From Candidatus Zipacnadia bacterium (GTDB lineage: Bacteria > Armatimonadota > Zipacnadia > Zipacnadales > UBA5352), in NCBI GenBank assembly GCA_029821735.1, contig JALGSU010000004.1, positions 1 through 64,000 on the forward strand: DNA of 64,000 bases, given 5' to 3'. The position numbers were made by a program, and so were the translations under genes. How positions within the stretch are numbered: position 1 is the first letter of the stretch; each line of letters begins with the position of its first letter. The notes beneath the pieces were generated by a model. The model was not told the origin of the DNA. It did no database searches and worked only from the letters and a program-made list of their open reading frames with translations. Shown piece by piece: positions 27,875 to 37,665 of the stretch.

Positions 27875-30800
27875 CTAACGGGCGGCGATGAGTTCGGCCT
27901 TCGGGACGGCGATCGCCGCCTGACCGTTTGTGGTGACCTCGTAGGTGTCATTGCCGCCGCGACGGACGTGAACGACGTTGACCATCCGGCACCAGTTGCC
28001 GGGGCCGATGTCGCTGATCCAGAACTGGATGCGACCGTCGCCGTCAGCGTCCGTGAAGATCGCGTCCAGGTCGCCCTCTATGTCCTCGAGAGTGAAGATC
28101 GATCCGGTGAAGGCCGCGATGCGGAAGCCCTCGCTGCGATCCTCGTTGTAGAGCCAGCGTCCAGTGTGTATGCCCCCGTCTACGCGACCGTAGCCCGTCA
28201 TCTGCGTGTCGGTGGTCACCGTCCCGGCGTCCGGGTCGACCTCGGTCGCATTGCCCATTCCGACGAGCATGAGCACGTCGCCAAAGCCGATAGTCGTGCG
28301 GCCATCAGCGACAGCGATTTCGCGGATCGTGTAGCTGGTGGAGTGCGGGTCGTTGCCGAGAACCACCACGCGGCCAAGCCATGCGTCGGGTGAGGGGATT
28401 TCGACATCGAGCGTGATCGTGTTGGCCTCGTGATCGATGGCTGCGACCACGGCCTCGGGCATCGGATCGGCGGTGAGTTCGAAATCGCCGCAGCGCAGGG
28501 ACGTGCCGCCTACCAACATGGCGCGGCTGACGCCCGCCTCGTCGAGGGTCACCAGAGCGAACTCGCCGGTGACCTCAAAGGAACGATCGGCGCCGGTCCA
28601 TGAGTGCGGAGCGGCAGCGTCGGTTGCACTGTGAATCAAGTCGCGCTCACCGGCGCGGACGACTTCCACCGCTGCGGAGGTGTCGGGCGCGCCATCGGCT
28701 GCCAGGCGATTGACTGCGCTGACCTTCGCCTCGCCTCGGTGGGGTTCGGCCACGGCGATGTAGGTCGAGAGCAGACCGTCGTCAGGCGCGGCACCGTCGC
28801 CGAGCGTGTTCCGGCCGAGGACGTACTGCAACGTGTCCGGATGGCCCGGCTTGAGTTCGGGCTCGGCGTCGGCGAGGATGATCTCGTTCGCGCAGCCGCC
28901 GGGCATGGTCATCGTCAGGGCAATATCCTCGTCTGGATCGCGCCAGGTGGCCGACCACTGGTCAGCGGGAGCCATGCGGCGGATGTTGAAGAGATACTGG
29001 AAGCCTGCGGCGGAGATGTCGCGGACGCTGGGGCCTTCGGCCTCCAGGTCGGTCGTGAGCGCCAGAGAACTGATGAGAATGTAGGACTGGCCGGCAGTGA
29101 CGGAGCGGACGGTGAGGGTCTCGGCCTCATTGGGGAGATCGAGGACGGTGGAGACCCAGCGCGCGCCGACTGTGCCGGAGGGCTCCGCAGTAATGAGGCC
29201 CGTTGCGCCGCCCAAATCGAGGGCGACCTCGTTGACCCCTGAGTTGTAGTCATGCATGTTTACGAGCACTTTGATCTTCCCCGGGCCCATCTTTGGGATG
29301 TCGAAGACCATCTCCGCATCGGGCACACGGGTCAGCACGGAGTTGCTTGAGTAGGACGCCCAGCCCTCGAGAGAGCGATCGGCGTACGGCGTGTCCCCGG
29401 TTATGACGCCTTCGGCGTCTCGAGGGTTGAGCGCAGCGGAGCCATCGACCTGAACATGTCTGCGCGGGTCCTCGCCGAAGGGGACCAGCGGTCCGGCGAG
29501 CGTGCCGGTCTCCTGCAGCGGTCCGGGCTCGCCGCCAGCGACGGTGAATTCGGGGAAGGGAGGCCCGTGGAAGGACCAGTCGTGCTGGGCACCGCCGCGC
29601 ACGCGGAAGATGTCGAGCAAGTATGAGTCGCTCGGGGAGATATCGACCAGCGCGCTCGTGCGCCGGTAGAGGGAAACGGTGCCGCTGTAGGCGGCGTCCT
29701 CGGCGTGCGCGTCCATGAGCTGGACGTCATCGGTGCCGACGAGAGTGTTCAGGTAGCCCTTGTTGAGGGTGCGCTGCCAACCCTCGTCCACCACGACGAG
29801 GTAGTGGCTGATGGTGTTGCCGGTCCAATATGCATTCTTCTTGAGCCAGTGAGCCGGGTAGCCCATGTCGTTGAGCATGGGTCGACCGAACGCGAACATC
29901 TCGAGGGTGAGGCGGTCGCGCTGGCCGTGCCCGCCGCCGGAGTGTCCGTAGTACATCGAGACGCCGCGGCGATCGGGGGCCTCGCCGGCCTCGAGCACTG
30001 CCAGACCGTAGCCGCCGAGGTCGCGGGTTCGCAGCCCGAGGTCGGTGCCAGTTTCGGCGACGACCGCAGCGACCTGATCGTCGATGGACTCCTCCCACAG
30101 ACTCTCGGTGCGTGCGCCAAGCAGGGACAGGACTTGCGCGTGGCGGGGGTCAGCGTAGTGACGGAAAGCGGTGCCCTGCAATCCCGCGGACCAGCCGACT
30201 CGGCGCGAGCCAAGGATCGACCCGGAGTCGCCGATGGATGGGCAGAACTCCCCGGCGACAGTGAGGTCGATGCCGATGTCAGCCATCTTCTTGACCTTGG
30301 GGTTGTCCCAGATGTCGGCGCCGATCTCGGGGAGCAGTTCGGCCATTCGGTAGAAGTTGACGCACCAACCCGAAGAGTATCCGGGCGAGCTTTCGCCGCC
30401 GTGCCCATCGCGATAGAAACCATTCCACAGCAGGTAGTTCACGTCGCCGTCGCCCATGAGGAGCCAGTCGCGCATCTGCTCGGTGGTGGGGCCCTCCTTG
30501 GGATCGTCATTGTCGAGGACGATGGCGACCTTGGTCAGGGCCTGCTGGTGCATCCCTGTATTGCCCCGTACGAAGCCGCGCATAATGTCCTCGGCCATCA
30601 CGTTGAGCAGCTTCTTCTCCAGCAGCGTGTGGCTGTCGTCGATGCCCTTGGCGGCCATGAAGTCCACCAACTCGGGGTCATCGTCGAAGACGGGCCAGAC
30701 CGAATCGCAGGCCAGAGCAAAATTGCTGGTGACGCCGGTCGACCAGATGTAGTCGAGGATGCGTCCGTTGATGCGCGCGGGCCAACTGCCATTGTGGTAG

Positions 30801-31453
30801 GCCTGAGTCGGGTAGTCGAAGCGCTCATATTCGGAGGCGATCTTGCACAGCATCACCGCGCACTTGTGACCGTAGATGGGGTCGCCGGTGAGGAGGTAAA
30901 CCTTGCCCAGGTTGGCAACGGCGGGCAGAATCTCCTTCTGCCAGCGATGCCAGAAGATGTAGTAGTCGACGAACCAGTAGCGCTGGCCGTTATCGTCCCG
31001 CCAGCCGAGGCCCTTGTCGATGATCTCGGCGCCGGTCTCGGGCTCACCGTCGACGCCCTCGGTGTTCCACGGCTCGAAATCGTTGGAAGGATACACCTCG
31101 CCCCCAATGGGGCATTTGACCTTAAAGGGCAGATCGCTGCTGGTTATCCACGCGTAGTGACCCTTCTCGCGGAAAACACTGGCCCCGTGCACCGGGCAGC
31201 CGACGCCGAAGTTGACGTTGAGCGCACGGGACTGCTCGGGCGGTGGGATGAAGTCCCAGAGTTCCTGGTCGGACATCTCGATGGCCCACTGGCACGCGTT
31301 GCGGGCCGATTGCACCTCATCGCTCGCCCATCCGAACTGGTCAATGGTGTCGAGCGCGCGCTGTAGTTTCTCTTCAGTATAGAAGGTCCGACCGTCCTTG
31401 GCCCATGCGAAGGCGCAGGTCAGGACGAGACAGGCGATCATCAGGTTGCGCAT
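27875..31453 (-). CDS. Large exported heparinase II/III-like lyase with zinc-ribbon-like insert
   Basis: A 1192-residue exported protein; ATG at 31453 follows AGGAGAGG and gives the signal peptide MRNLMIACLVLTCAFAWA. Residues 80-125 hold GCPVHG (C86, H89) and, 28 residues on, KCPIGGEVYPSNDFE (C114), resembling a decayed zinc ribbon. The alpha-toroid part includes ING-RILDYIWSTG, FVRGNTGMHQQ (N298, H302) and GGESSPGYSSGW (351-363). The beta part has YYGHSGGGHGQRDRLTLEMF (H504, H509, D513) and DMGYPAHW. This is the heparinase II/III-like lyase layout, distinct from the 804-residue lyase at 9884-12298. About 400 extra C-terminal residues are beta modules, including GRIQFWISDIG near the end. It follows the 883-residue gene by 37 bases and is probably co-transcribed with it. 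Confidence 0.8.
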   Translation of the reverse strand: MRNLMIACLVLTCAFAWAKDGRTFYTEEKLQRALDTIDQFGWASDEVQSARNACQWAIEMSDQELWDFIPPPEQSRALNVNFGVGCPVHGASVFREKGHYAWITSSDLPFKVKCPIGGEVYPSNDFEPWNTEGVDGEPETGAEIIDKGLGWRDDNGQRYWFVDYYIFWHRWQKEILPAVANLGKVYLLTGDPIYGHKCAVMLCKIASEYERFDYPTQAYHNGSWPARINGRILDYIWSTGVTSNFALACDSVWPVFDDDPELVDFMAAKGIDDSHTLLEKKLLNVMAEDIMRGFVRGNTGMHQQALTKVAIVLDNDDPKEGPTTEQMRDWLLMGDGDVNYLLWNGFYRDGHGGESSPGYSSGWCVNFYRMAELLPEIGADIWDNPKVKKMADIGIDLTVAGEFCPSIGDSGSILGSRRVGWSAGLQGTAFRHYADPRHAQVLSLLGARTESLWEESIDDQVAAVVAETGTDLGLRTRDLGGYGLAVLEAGEAPDRRGVSMYYGHSGGGHGQRDRLTLEMFAFGRPMLNDMGYPAHWLKKNAYWTGNTISHYLVVVDEGWQRTLNKGYLNTLVGTDDVQLMDAHAEDAAYSGTVSLYRRTSALVDISPSDSYLLDIFRVRGGAQHDWSFHGPPFPEFTVAGGEPGPLQETGTLAGPLVPFGEDPRRHVQVDGSAALNPRDAEGVITGDTPYADRSLEGWASYSSNSVLTRVPDAEMVFDIPKMGPGKIKVLVNMHDYNSGVNEVALDLGGATGLITAEPSGTVGARWVSTVLDLPNEAETLTVRSVTAGQSYILISSLALTTDLEAEGPSVRDISAAGFQYLFNIRRMAPADQWSATWRDPDEDIALTMTMPGGCANEIILADAEPELKPGHPDTLQYVLGRNTLGDGAAPDDGLLSTYIAVAEPHRGEAKVSAVNRLAADGAPDTSAAVEVVRAGERDLIHSATDAAAPHSWTGADRSFEVTGEFALVTLDEAGVSRAMLVGGTSLRCGDFELTADPMPEAVVAAIDHEANTITLDVEIPSPDAWLGRVVVLGNDPHSTSYTIREIAVADGRTTIGFGDVLMLVGMGNATEVDPDAGTVTTDTQMTGYGRVDGGIHTGRWLYNEDRSEGFRIAAFTGSIFTLEDIEGDLDAIFTDADGDGRIQFWISDIGPGNWCRMVNVVHVRRGGNDTYEVTTNGQAAIAVPKAELIAAR

Positions 31454-31490
31454 GGTGGCACCTCTCCTGGATGGAACGTCAAGTGGGGCT

Positions 31491-34142
31491 CTACTGAGTT
31501 GCGGGCTCGCGTGTGAGGAAGTCATGCTCGGCCAGACGGTCGAGGACATCCTGACGCATCGCCGATGGGTCATACTCGGGGCCGCCACAATACAGCTCGG
31601 CGAACTTCGGCAGCACCGGGTAGATGTTCAGCCAGATGAGCGCGTCGGCGCCGAGGCCCTGGCGCTGGTGCTCGGCCTCTGCCCACCGCATTGCCATCGC
31701 CTGCGCCTGGCGCCAGTGACGCATGGCCAGGCGGGCGTCAGTGTGAGCGGCAAAGCTCTCGCCAGCGTGATAGTTCTCGATCGCGCTGGTGAAGCTGCGG
31801 TCGGCGGCGGTGCATCCGAGTGTGAAGTCTTCGCCAACCAGCCCGCCGATGCGGTCGGCGACAGCTTGAGTCTTGGCCTGGGTATCAGCAGCAGCGGTTA
31901 AGGCGAGACGCGCGGCAAGATCGGCCCAGCCCTGACGGTGGGCGCGCAGGGCGGACTCGCGCTCGGGATCAGTAGTGATGAGCACTGCGGCGGTCACGTC
32001 CAGTTCGTGGAGCGCGATGGTCCGCCCGTCCTCGGGTGTCTCAAGCCGCGCAGCCGAGGGCCCGTCGAGTCTGAGGCACCGCGCGTTGGCGGGGATCTGC
32101 TCGGGGAGCGTGATGGTCAGGTCCGACACGAGCGCGCTCTCATCCACGTAACGGTTGTAGTCCTCGCCATGCTTGACGGCAAGGATCACGGTCTCCGCGC
32201 CGCGAGTGAAAGCGGCTGCCTCCACGGTCGGATCGGAGGTCTGGCACTCGGTGATGGTGCAGGATGCGAGGATGTCCTCCACTGGCTGGAGTTCGCCCCA
32301 GAGCAGGCCCAGTTCGGCGCGTCTGCCCATGCCCAGGCGCTCGTCTGAGAGGCCGTAGCTGCTGAAGTAGAGGATGCCGCGCGTGCCCGATGTGAGCATC
32401 ATGTAAGTGAGAAGACGTTGCTGAGCGCAGGTGGGCACGAAGAGCGCTCGGCCCGGGATGCCGAGCAGGCGGGTGGCGTGGCCCTGCATGTGCGCCTGGG
32501 ACCATTGCTGGACATAGACGGGCTCACCCCAGATGGTCCGGGCGTGCTCGGAGAGGCGCTGCACGTCCTCAAGACCGCCCTCGATGTCGACGCTGCCGCT
32601 GAACGTGCGCCCCTTCTGGAGTGGATAGAGGTAGGTCAGTGGGAAGTCAAGCGCCTGCTTCCACTGTGCCCAGCCCTCAGCGGGCACGTTGCTCGGGTTG
32701 CGCAAGTCCATGATCGTGGTGGTGATCAAGTTTTGATCATCGTACCGGCGCAGGACTTCGGCGGTGCGGGACACGAATGGATAGTACTTGTGGAAAGTGT
32801 CATCACACATGATCCACGCCAGCCAGGCCGGGTGGCTTCGCAGAGGCAGGAACTTGAGAATCCAGTCGTCCTTGAGGGGCTTCTCGGTGTAGGGACTGGC
32901 CGGCGGTCCGTAGAGCCAGATCATCACCCGCAGGTCCTCTTCCCAGGCGGCATCCAGCACCGCACGTGTGTGCTCAAGTGGCGTCGCGTGGCTCAGGTAG
33001 AGGACGAGGCCGTTGAGCCGCATCTCGCGGAAGTGGGCGAAGCTGGCGTGATGCCACTCGATGGGCTTGGTACCATCCACGCGCCACGTTCCCATGGCCC
33101 GGAAGAGCAGCGGCTCGTCGGCGATGAAGAGTGCTCCGTCGCGCAGAGTGATCGGCGCCTTGGGGCCCAGGTCCAGCGCGGGGATTGACTCAGGCAACTT
33201 CATCTCGGTCGCGAGCAGACTTGCCGCGAGTGCGGCTAACTCGTCGGGCCTGGTGTCCGCGAGGCGGACATGTGCGGCGCGGCCATCAGCGGCTAGAGTC
33301 ACTGGATCGGCCAGTTCCTCTGGCTGAGCGTCCCACATGTACCGGCTGATGGCGCGAGCCCACTTGGCCGCAGGCAGGTCACACAGGAGCAGGCGGCCGC
33401 CCAGGTAGTGGTGGACTTTCAGGCGGAAGAAGACGGTCTCGTCCTCCGTCCAGGTGGGGCGGACGATGAGCTTGACGGCGGCAAGGTCAACTGCGGCTGG
33501 GACGAGGTCGTGGTCTATGCCGGCGGCCGTGAGCGCGTCGGAGACTGCGCGGGAGGCGGGCTCATCGGCTGAGCGCGCGTAGAGTACGGCGACATCGTGA
33601 GTGGGAGCAGTGATGACCTGCGAGTTGACCTGGATATCGTCATACCAGGCGGTTGCGCCCCGGGCATCGTAGGCGAGGCAGAAGACCGCGATGGCGGCGA
33701 TGCGCCGGCCTGGTGGGGCCAGATAGCCCGCCATCTTCTCCACCCAGCGCCCATCTTCGCCTCGGGCGAGTGTGAGCGAGTCCGGGAAGAACCAGGTAGT
33801 TGAGCCATCGTCGAGGATGATCTTGAGATCCAGGCCAATGCGGGCAGTCGCCGGCATGTCGGTCGCGCGCAGCCACCCGGAGACCGACAGGGCGGTGGGC
33901 AGCGGCGCTTCGAAGTTGTGGTTGGGCGTGACCACGCCGATGCGCGCCTCGGTCGCCGTCATGCGCAGGGAGGCCGGTGCTGAATGGTACTCCTGACCAT
34001 CCAGCTCGGGAACCGTGCCGCCGCGTGACGTTGCCCAGCCGCTGAGGCCATCCGTGAAGTCGCCATTCACGACCACGTTGCCTTGCGCCGCTGCGGGCAG
34101 AGCGGCCAGCAATACCAAGGCGATTGTTGAGCACCAACGCAT
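31491..34142 (-). CDS. Exported glycosidase-like protein with N-terminal binding module
   Basis: An 883-residue exported protein. ATG at 34142 gives the signal peptide MRWCSTIALVLLAALPAAAQ; longer readings upstream look like out-of-gene sequence. Residues 21-185 form a CBM4/9-like beta-sandwich (VVVNGDFTDGLSGWATSRGG ... ATAWYDDIQVN). A GATase-like alpha/beta domain follows (VAVLYARSADEPASRAVSDAL ... GGRLLLCDLPAAKW). A TIM barrel starts with LFRAMGTWRVDG and has LRVMIWLYGPPASP, WLAWIMCDDTFH and GEPVYVQQWS, with the DD of MCDDTF as a possible catalytic site. The last 130 residues are helical and rich in Ala and Arg (FAAHTDARLAMRHWRQAQAMAMRWAEAE). No family name is certain. First gene of a two-gene minus-strand unit with the heparinase-like lyase. 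Confidence 0.7.
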   Translation of the reverse strand: MRWCSTIALVLLAALPAAAQGNVVVNGDFTDGLSGWATSRGGTVPELDGQEYHSAPASLRMTATEARIGVVTPNHNFEAPLPTALSVSGWLRATDMPATARIGLDLKIILDDGSTTWFFPDSLTLARGEDGRWVEKMAGYLAPPGRRIAAIAVFCLAYDARGATAWYDDIQVNSQVITAPTHDVAVLYARSADEPASRAVSDALTAAGIDHDLVPAAVDLAAVKLIVRPTWTEDETVFFRLKVHHYLGGRLLLCDLPAAKWARAISRYMWDAQPEELADPVTLAADGRAAHVRLADTRPDELAALAASLLATEMKLPESIPALDLGPKAPITLRDGALFIADEPLLFRAMGTWRVDGTKPIEWHHASFAHFREMRLNGLVLYLSHATPLEHTRAVLDAAWEEDLRVMIWLYGPPASPYTEKPLKDDWILKFLPLRSHPAWLAWIMCDDTFHKYYPFVSRTAEVLRRYDDQNLITTTIMDLRNPSNVPAEGWAQWKQALDFPLTYLYPLQKGRTFSGSVDIEGGLEDVQRLSEHARTIWGEPVYVQQWSQAHMQGHATRLLGIPGRALFVPTCAQQRLLTYMMLTSGTRGILYFSSYGLSDERLGMGRRAELGLLWGELQPVEDILASCTITECQTSDPTVEAAAFTRGAETVILAVKHGEDYNRYVDESALVSDLTITLPEQIPANARCLRLDGPSAARLETPEDGRTIALHELDVTAAVLITTDPERESALRAHRQGWADLAARLALTAAADTQAKTQAVADRIGGLVGEDFTLGCTAADRSFTSAIENYHAGESFAAHTDARLAMRHWRQAQAMAMRWAEAEHQRQGLGADALIWLNIYPVLPKFAELYCGGPEYDPSAMRQDVLDRLAEHDFLTREPATQ

Positions 34143-34289
34143 AGGCGGACACCCGGGCTTGGCGTGGCAGGGATGAGCGTCTGGGAGTATTCGCCGCGCA
34201 TGGCGTGGGGGCCTGTATGCGGAAGGGGAGGCGGTGGCGAACAGGGAAAGGCACGGCGAGCGCGACCAGTGTAGAAGGGTCTGATATCG
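34143..34289. promoter_or_regulatory. Divergent intergenic region
   Basis: 147 bases between the 883-residue gene (-) and the split LamG gene (+). The stretch GAGTATTCGCCGCGC at 34185-34199 combines two words seen upstream of other units: the complement of GAATACTC (also 17025-17032) and ATTCGCCGCGC (also 26453-26463). AAGGG precedes the plus-strand ATG. No clear -35/-10 pair was seen. Confidence 0.4.
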
Positions 34290-35519
34290 ATGCGTATGAG
34301 CCTGCATATCTTCTCCGCCAGCATTCTGTTGTCGATGGCCACGGGTGCGCTGGCGTTCGGCCAGGAGCTTCCGGCGGGCGCGCTTCTGGTGGGCCAGTGG
34401 GATTTCGACGAGGGCGAGGGTTTGTGGGTTGAGGACAGCACGCGATTTGCGCATGGCGGGTATCTGGGCGGCTCGGTCGACGCGGACGAGGACGATCCGA
34501 CCTGGGCGGGGGAGGGACACGACGGCGGCTGCCTGCGATTTGACGGCGTGGGCGACAGCGTGTGCGTGCCGCACGGAGCCCCGATGGGCCCGGTCGAGGG
34601 GATCATCGTGGAAGCGTGGATCAAGCAGAGCGCGCGGACGAAGTTCGGTCGAGTGGTGGACAAGGGGCTGACCTTTGACCTCTACGTGCATGACAACGGT
34701 CAGGCGTCCTTCAGGCTGCTGGGCGCTGAGGCGCACGGAGTGCGCAGCCCGAAGCCGGTGCCGCTTGACGAGTGGGTCAGCTTGCGTGGCGAGGTGTATG
34801 GTGGGAAGATGCGACTGCTGGTCAATGGCGAGGTCGTGGCTGAGCGAGCATACACCGAGGCGGTGACGGACAGCCACCACGACCTGTATATAGGCTCGGC
34901 TTCGCTGGGGCGCCCTTTCGCCGGGCTGATTGATGAGGTTAAGCTGTGGAATGTGGGTTGGGAGCCGCCGCCGGCGATGCAGGCTGCAGAACCGGATGAA
35001 GACACGATCGGGCTGTGGCATCTTGAGGACCTGCAGGCGACGGATGCGTCCGGGCGACAAACAGCTGCGGAAGTGGTCAACGCGCAGGTTGTGGAGGGGA
35101 AGATCGGCAAGGCTCTGCGGTTCAATGGTGATGGCTGGGTGCGCGTAGCGGACAATGCCACGCTGGATATCAGCGAGGAACTGTGCATCGACGCGTGGGT
35201 GTTCCAGCGGGAGCGCAGCCCCTACGCGCGGGTGGTGGAGAAGTCGGACTGGACGTGGGGGGTGTGGATCACCCGCACCGGCGTGGTCGACTTCTTCTTC
35301 AAGACGACTGACGGCGACTGGCACCATGTCGTGACGATGGACGATGTGCCGCTGCGGCAGTGGACGCACCTGCGGGCGGAGTTCGACGGCTTCGAGGCCG
35401 TGGTCTACATCAATGGCAACGAGAGTGTGCGGAGCCGCATGGGGCCGGGCCAGGATCGCCGAGGTGCACGTATCCAGCCGCCTGCGCACGGAACGCCCGC
35501 CACTGGCGGTGCTGGTTGA
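34290..35519 (+). pseudogene. 5' part of a frameshifted LamG-LamG glycosidase gene
   Basis: ATG at 34290 gives MRMSLHIFSASILLSMATGALAFGQ, a signal peptide. Two LamG/concanavalin-like modules follow. The first spans about 28-228 (LLVGQWDFDEGEGLWVEDST ... LIDEVKLWNVG); the second about 240-385 (IGLWHLEDLQATDASGRQTA ... WTHLRAEFDGFEAVVYINGN). The frame makes sense up to SVRSRMGPG and then reads DRRGARIQPPAHGTPATGGAG to a stop. The correct continuation (RIAEVHVSSRLRTERPPLAV) is in the next frame from about 35449. The change coincides with GGGGCCGGGCC at 35441-35451, where one extra base explains it. The intact protein would be about 1120 residues. Confidence 0.75.
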
Positions 35520-37656
35520 GCCGCACCCGACGCAGGGGTTCTGGCTGCTGAGCGTTAACGCACGGGGGCTGGAGACTGTAGTGACCGGGCTGTCGGGCAC
35601 GGTGCAGCGAGTGGGAGCCGAGGAGCCCCTCCTGAGCTTCCAAGTCGACGATCTCGCGCGCAACGTCGGGGTGGCGCGCATGCAGATGGAGGCTCTCGAG
35701 CCAGGCGAGTATCAGGTGGTGGTGGCGGCGACGGGGGCAGGTGGCGAGGAGTTGGCTGAGGCCCAGACGAGTGTGATCGTGCCTGACGCCGCTGCGTGGC
35801 AAGAGGCGAAGGCCGGCGTAACCGATCAGGTCCTGCCGCCGTGGACGCCGCTTGAGGTGGCCGGGAACTCGGTGGCGTGCTGGGGCCGGCGGTATGACTT
35901 CGGTGGCGCGGGCATACTCGACGGGTTGATCAGCGCACAGGCGGAGCTTCTGGGCGGACCGTGCGAGTTGCTGGCGGACGGGAGCCCGGTGGCGTGGGAC
36001 GCGCCGATCGTGGTCGAGGCAGCCGACAACCACGTGACCATGACTCGCGCGGGGACGGGCGCTGGGCTGACACTGCAGCTGCGCACGACTACGGAGTTTG
36101 ACGGCATGGTGCGGTTCGACCTGACGGTGACCCCCGTCGATGGAGCGGCCGGTCCGGGCGAACTGGCGCTGCGAGTATCGTTGATCTCGGACCATGCTTC
36201 GTTGATGAACCACCCGGGCAACTGGTTCGAAGATGAGACGTGCGCCGGGGCGGTGCCAGCAGAGGGATGGGAGGCGCCCAACACGGTTTGGCTCTGGACG
36301 GGGGATGAGAAACGCGGGCTGTGCTGGTTTGCCGAAGATCAGGCGGCGTGGGGGCTGGGGCCGGATCTACCGGGAGTCTCGCTGGTCCCGGAGGGTGACC
36401 GCACGATCATGCAGGTGTGGCTGGCGAACCAGACGGGCAGGCTGGCGCAGGAGCGCAGCTTCACCTGGGGGATGATGGCCACGCCAGTCAAGCCGATGCC
36501 CGACGATTGGCGGCAGTGGCGGTTCGGCAGCCCGATCCATGGCGCGAACGTGGCGGTGCAGTGGTCGGTCAAGAGCCTCAGCCGCTGGCACTCCTTCCCG
36601 GTGCCGATCGAGCCGGAGAAATACCACCAGCAGCGGGAGGCGGCCCACGCAGCGGGTCAGCGAATCGTCCCGTATACGAACTTCAACATGCAGAGCGACA
36701 CCGGTGAGGCGTGGGAGTACTTCGGGGCGGAGTGGGATGCGCATGCCGGGCGGGGCACCGCGGCAGACGTGCTCGCCATGGGCATCGTGAACATCCGCTC
36801 TTGCCCTGCGACCGAGAGCTGGGAGGACTTCATCAGCTGGAAATATCAGCAGTTCCTGGAGGAGTATGACTGGGACGGGTTCTACCTGGACAACTCGATC
36901 CCGGGACGTTGCCAGAACTCCGCGCATCCTGAGGAGCACCACGACCGCACGCATATCTTCGCCTGTCGCGAACTGATGAAACGCTTCTACGCGATCACCA
37001 AGCTCAACGATCCGAGCAACGTGATGGTCTGCCATATGTCCACGCGCTTGTGCATCCCGGTGCTGAGCTTCTGCGACGCATATGTGGACGGTGAGCAGTA
37101 TCACTGGGCGTTGGAGAAATTCGACGGCAACTACATGGGTCTGACCAGCCTGGCTCGTGTGCGTGCGGAGTTCATCGGGCGCAACTGGGGGCTAATCCCG
37201 CTCTTTCTGCCCGAACTGAGCGGTCCGCTCCAGCGCACGCCCACGAGCACGCGGGAGTTGCTCGCGCTGCTCTTGCCGCATGAGACGCGGTTCTGGATTG
37301 GCGCCTGCCATCGGGAGACCCTCACCGCTGCGCTCGACGCGCTGGACGAGTTCGGGATGGCTGAGGCGGAGTTCCTGCCATACTGGAGCAACGGTGAGGT
37401 GGTCCGGCCAGAGGGCGATGAGGTCATCGTGAGTGCGTGGCAGCATCCTGAGAACGGGGTGCTGGTGGTTGTGTCGAACTTCGCCGACGAGGAGCGGGCG
37501 GTGACGGTGACGCTGGATCTGGACGCGCTCGGGTTGCCGGACGCAGTCGCTGGCAGCCTGATGATGGATCAGGGCACGGTCGACGTCACTGGGTCGAAGC
37601 TGACCGTGACTGTGCCCGCGCGAGATTTCAGGTTGGTGCGACTCGAGGCTGAGTAA
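35449..37656 (+). pseudogene. 3' part: DUF6067/GH123_N-like glycosidase domain
   Basis: The continuation of the LamG-LamG gene, 735 residues. It has an Ig-like segment (VGVARMQMEALEPGEYQVVV), then the block VLPPWTPLEVAGNSVACWGRRYDFGGAG, a supersandwich ending GMMATPVKPMPDDW, and a TIM barrel with YDWDGFYLDNSIPG, VDGEQYHW, LLALLLPHETRFW and AEFLPYWSNGE. The same series (PWTP, CWGR, TPVKP, DG-x-YLD, GEQY, L-x-H, PYWSN) appears in the proteins at 47495-50446 and 50475-53696. The first part matches what I know of DUF6067, also called GH123_N; I do not see a clear GH123 catalytic Asp-Glu pair. There is no start codon with a ribosome site here. It converges on the minus-strand gene with 9 bases between stops. 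Confidence 0.7.
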
Positions 37657-37665
37657 GCTCTGCCC

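Noticed and set aside
34143..35681. Upstream extension of the minus-strand 883-residue protein through 34143-35681
   Set aside because: The frame is open but codes for Arg/His-rich text opposite a LamG gene; the signal peptide at 34142 marks the true start.
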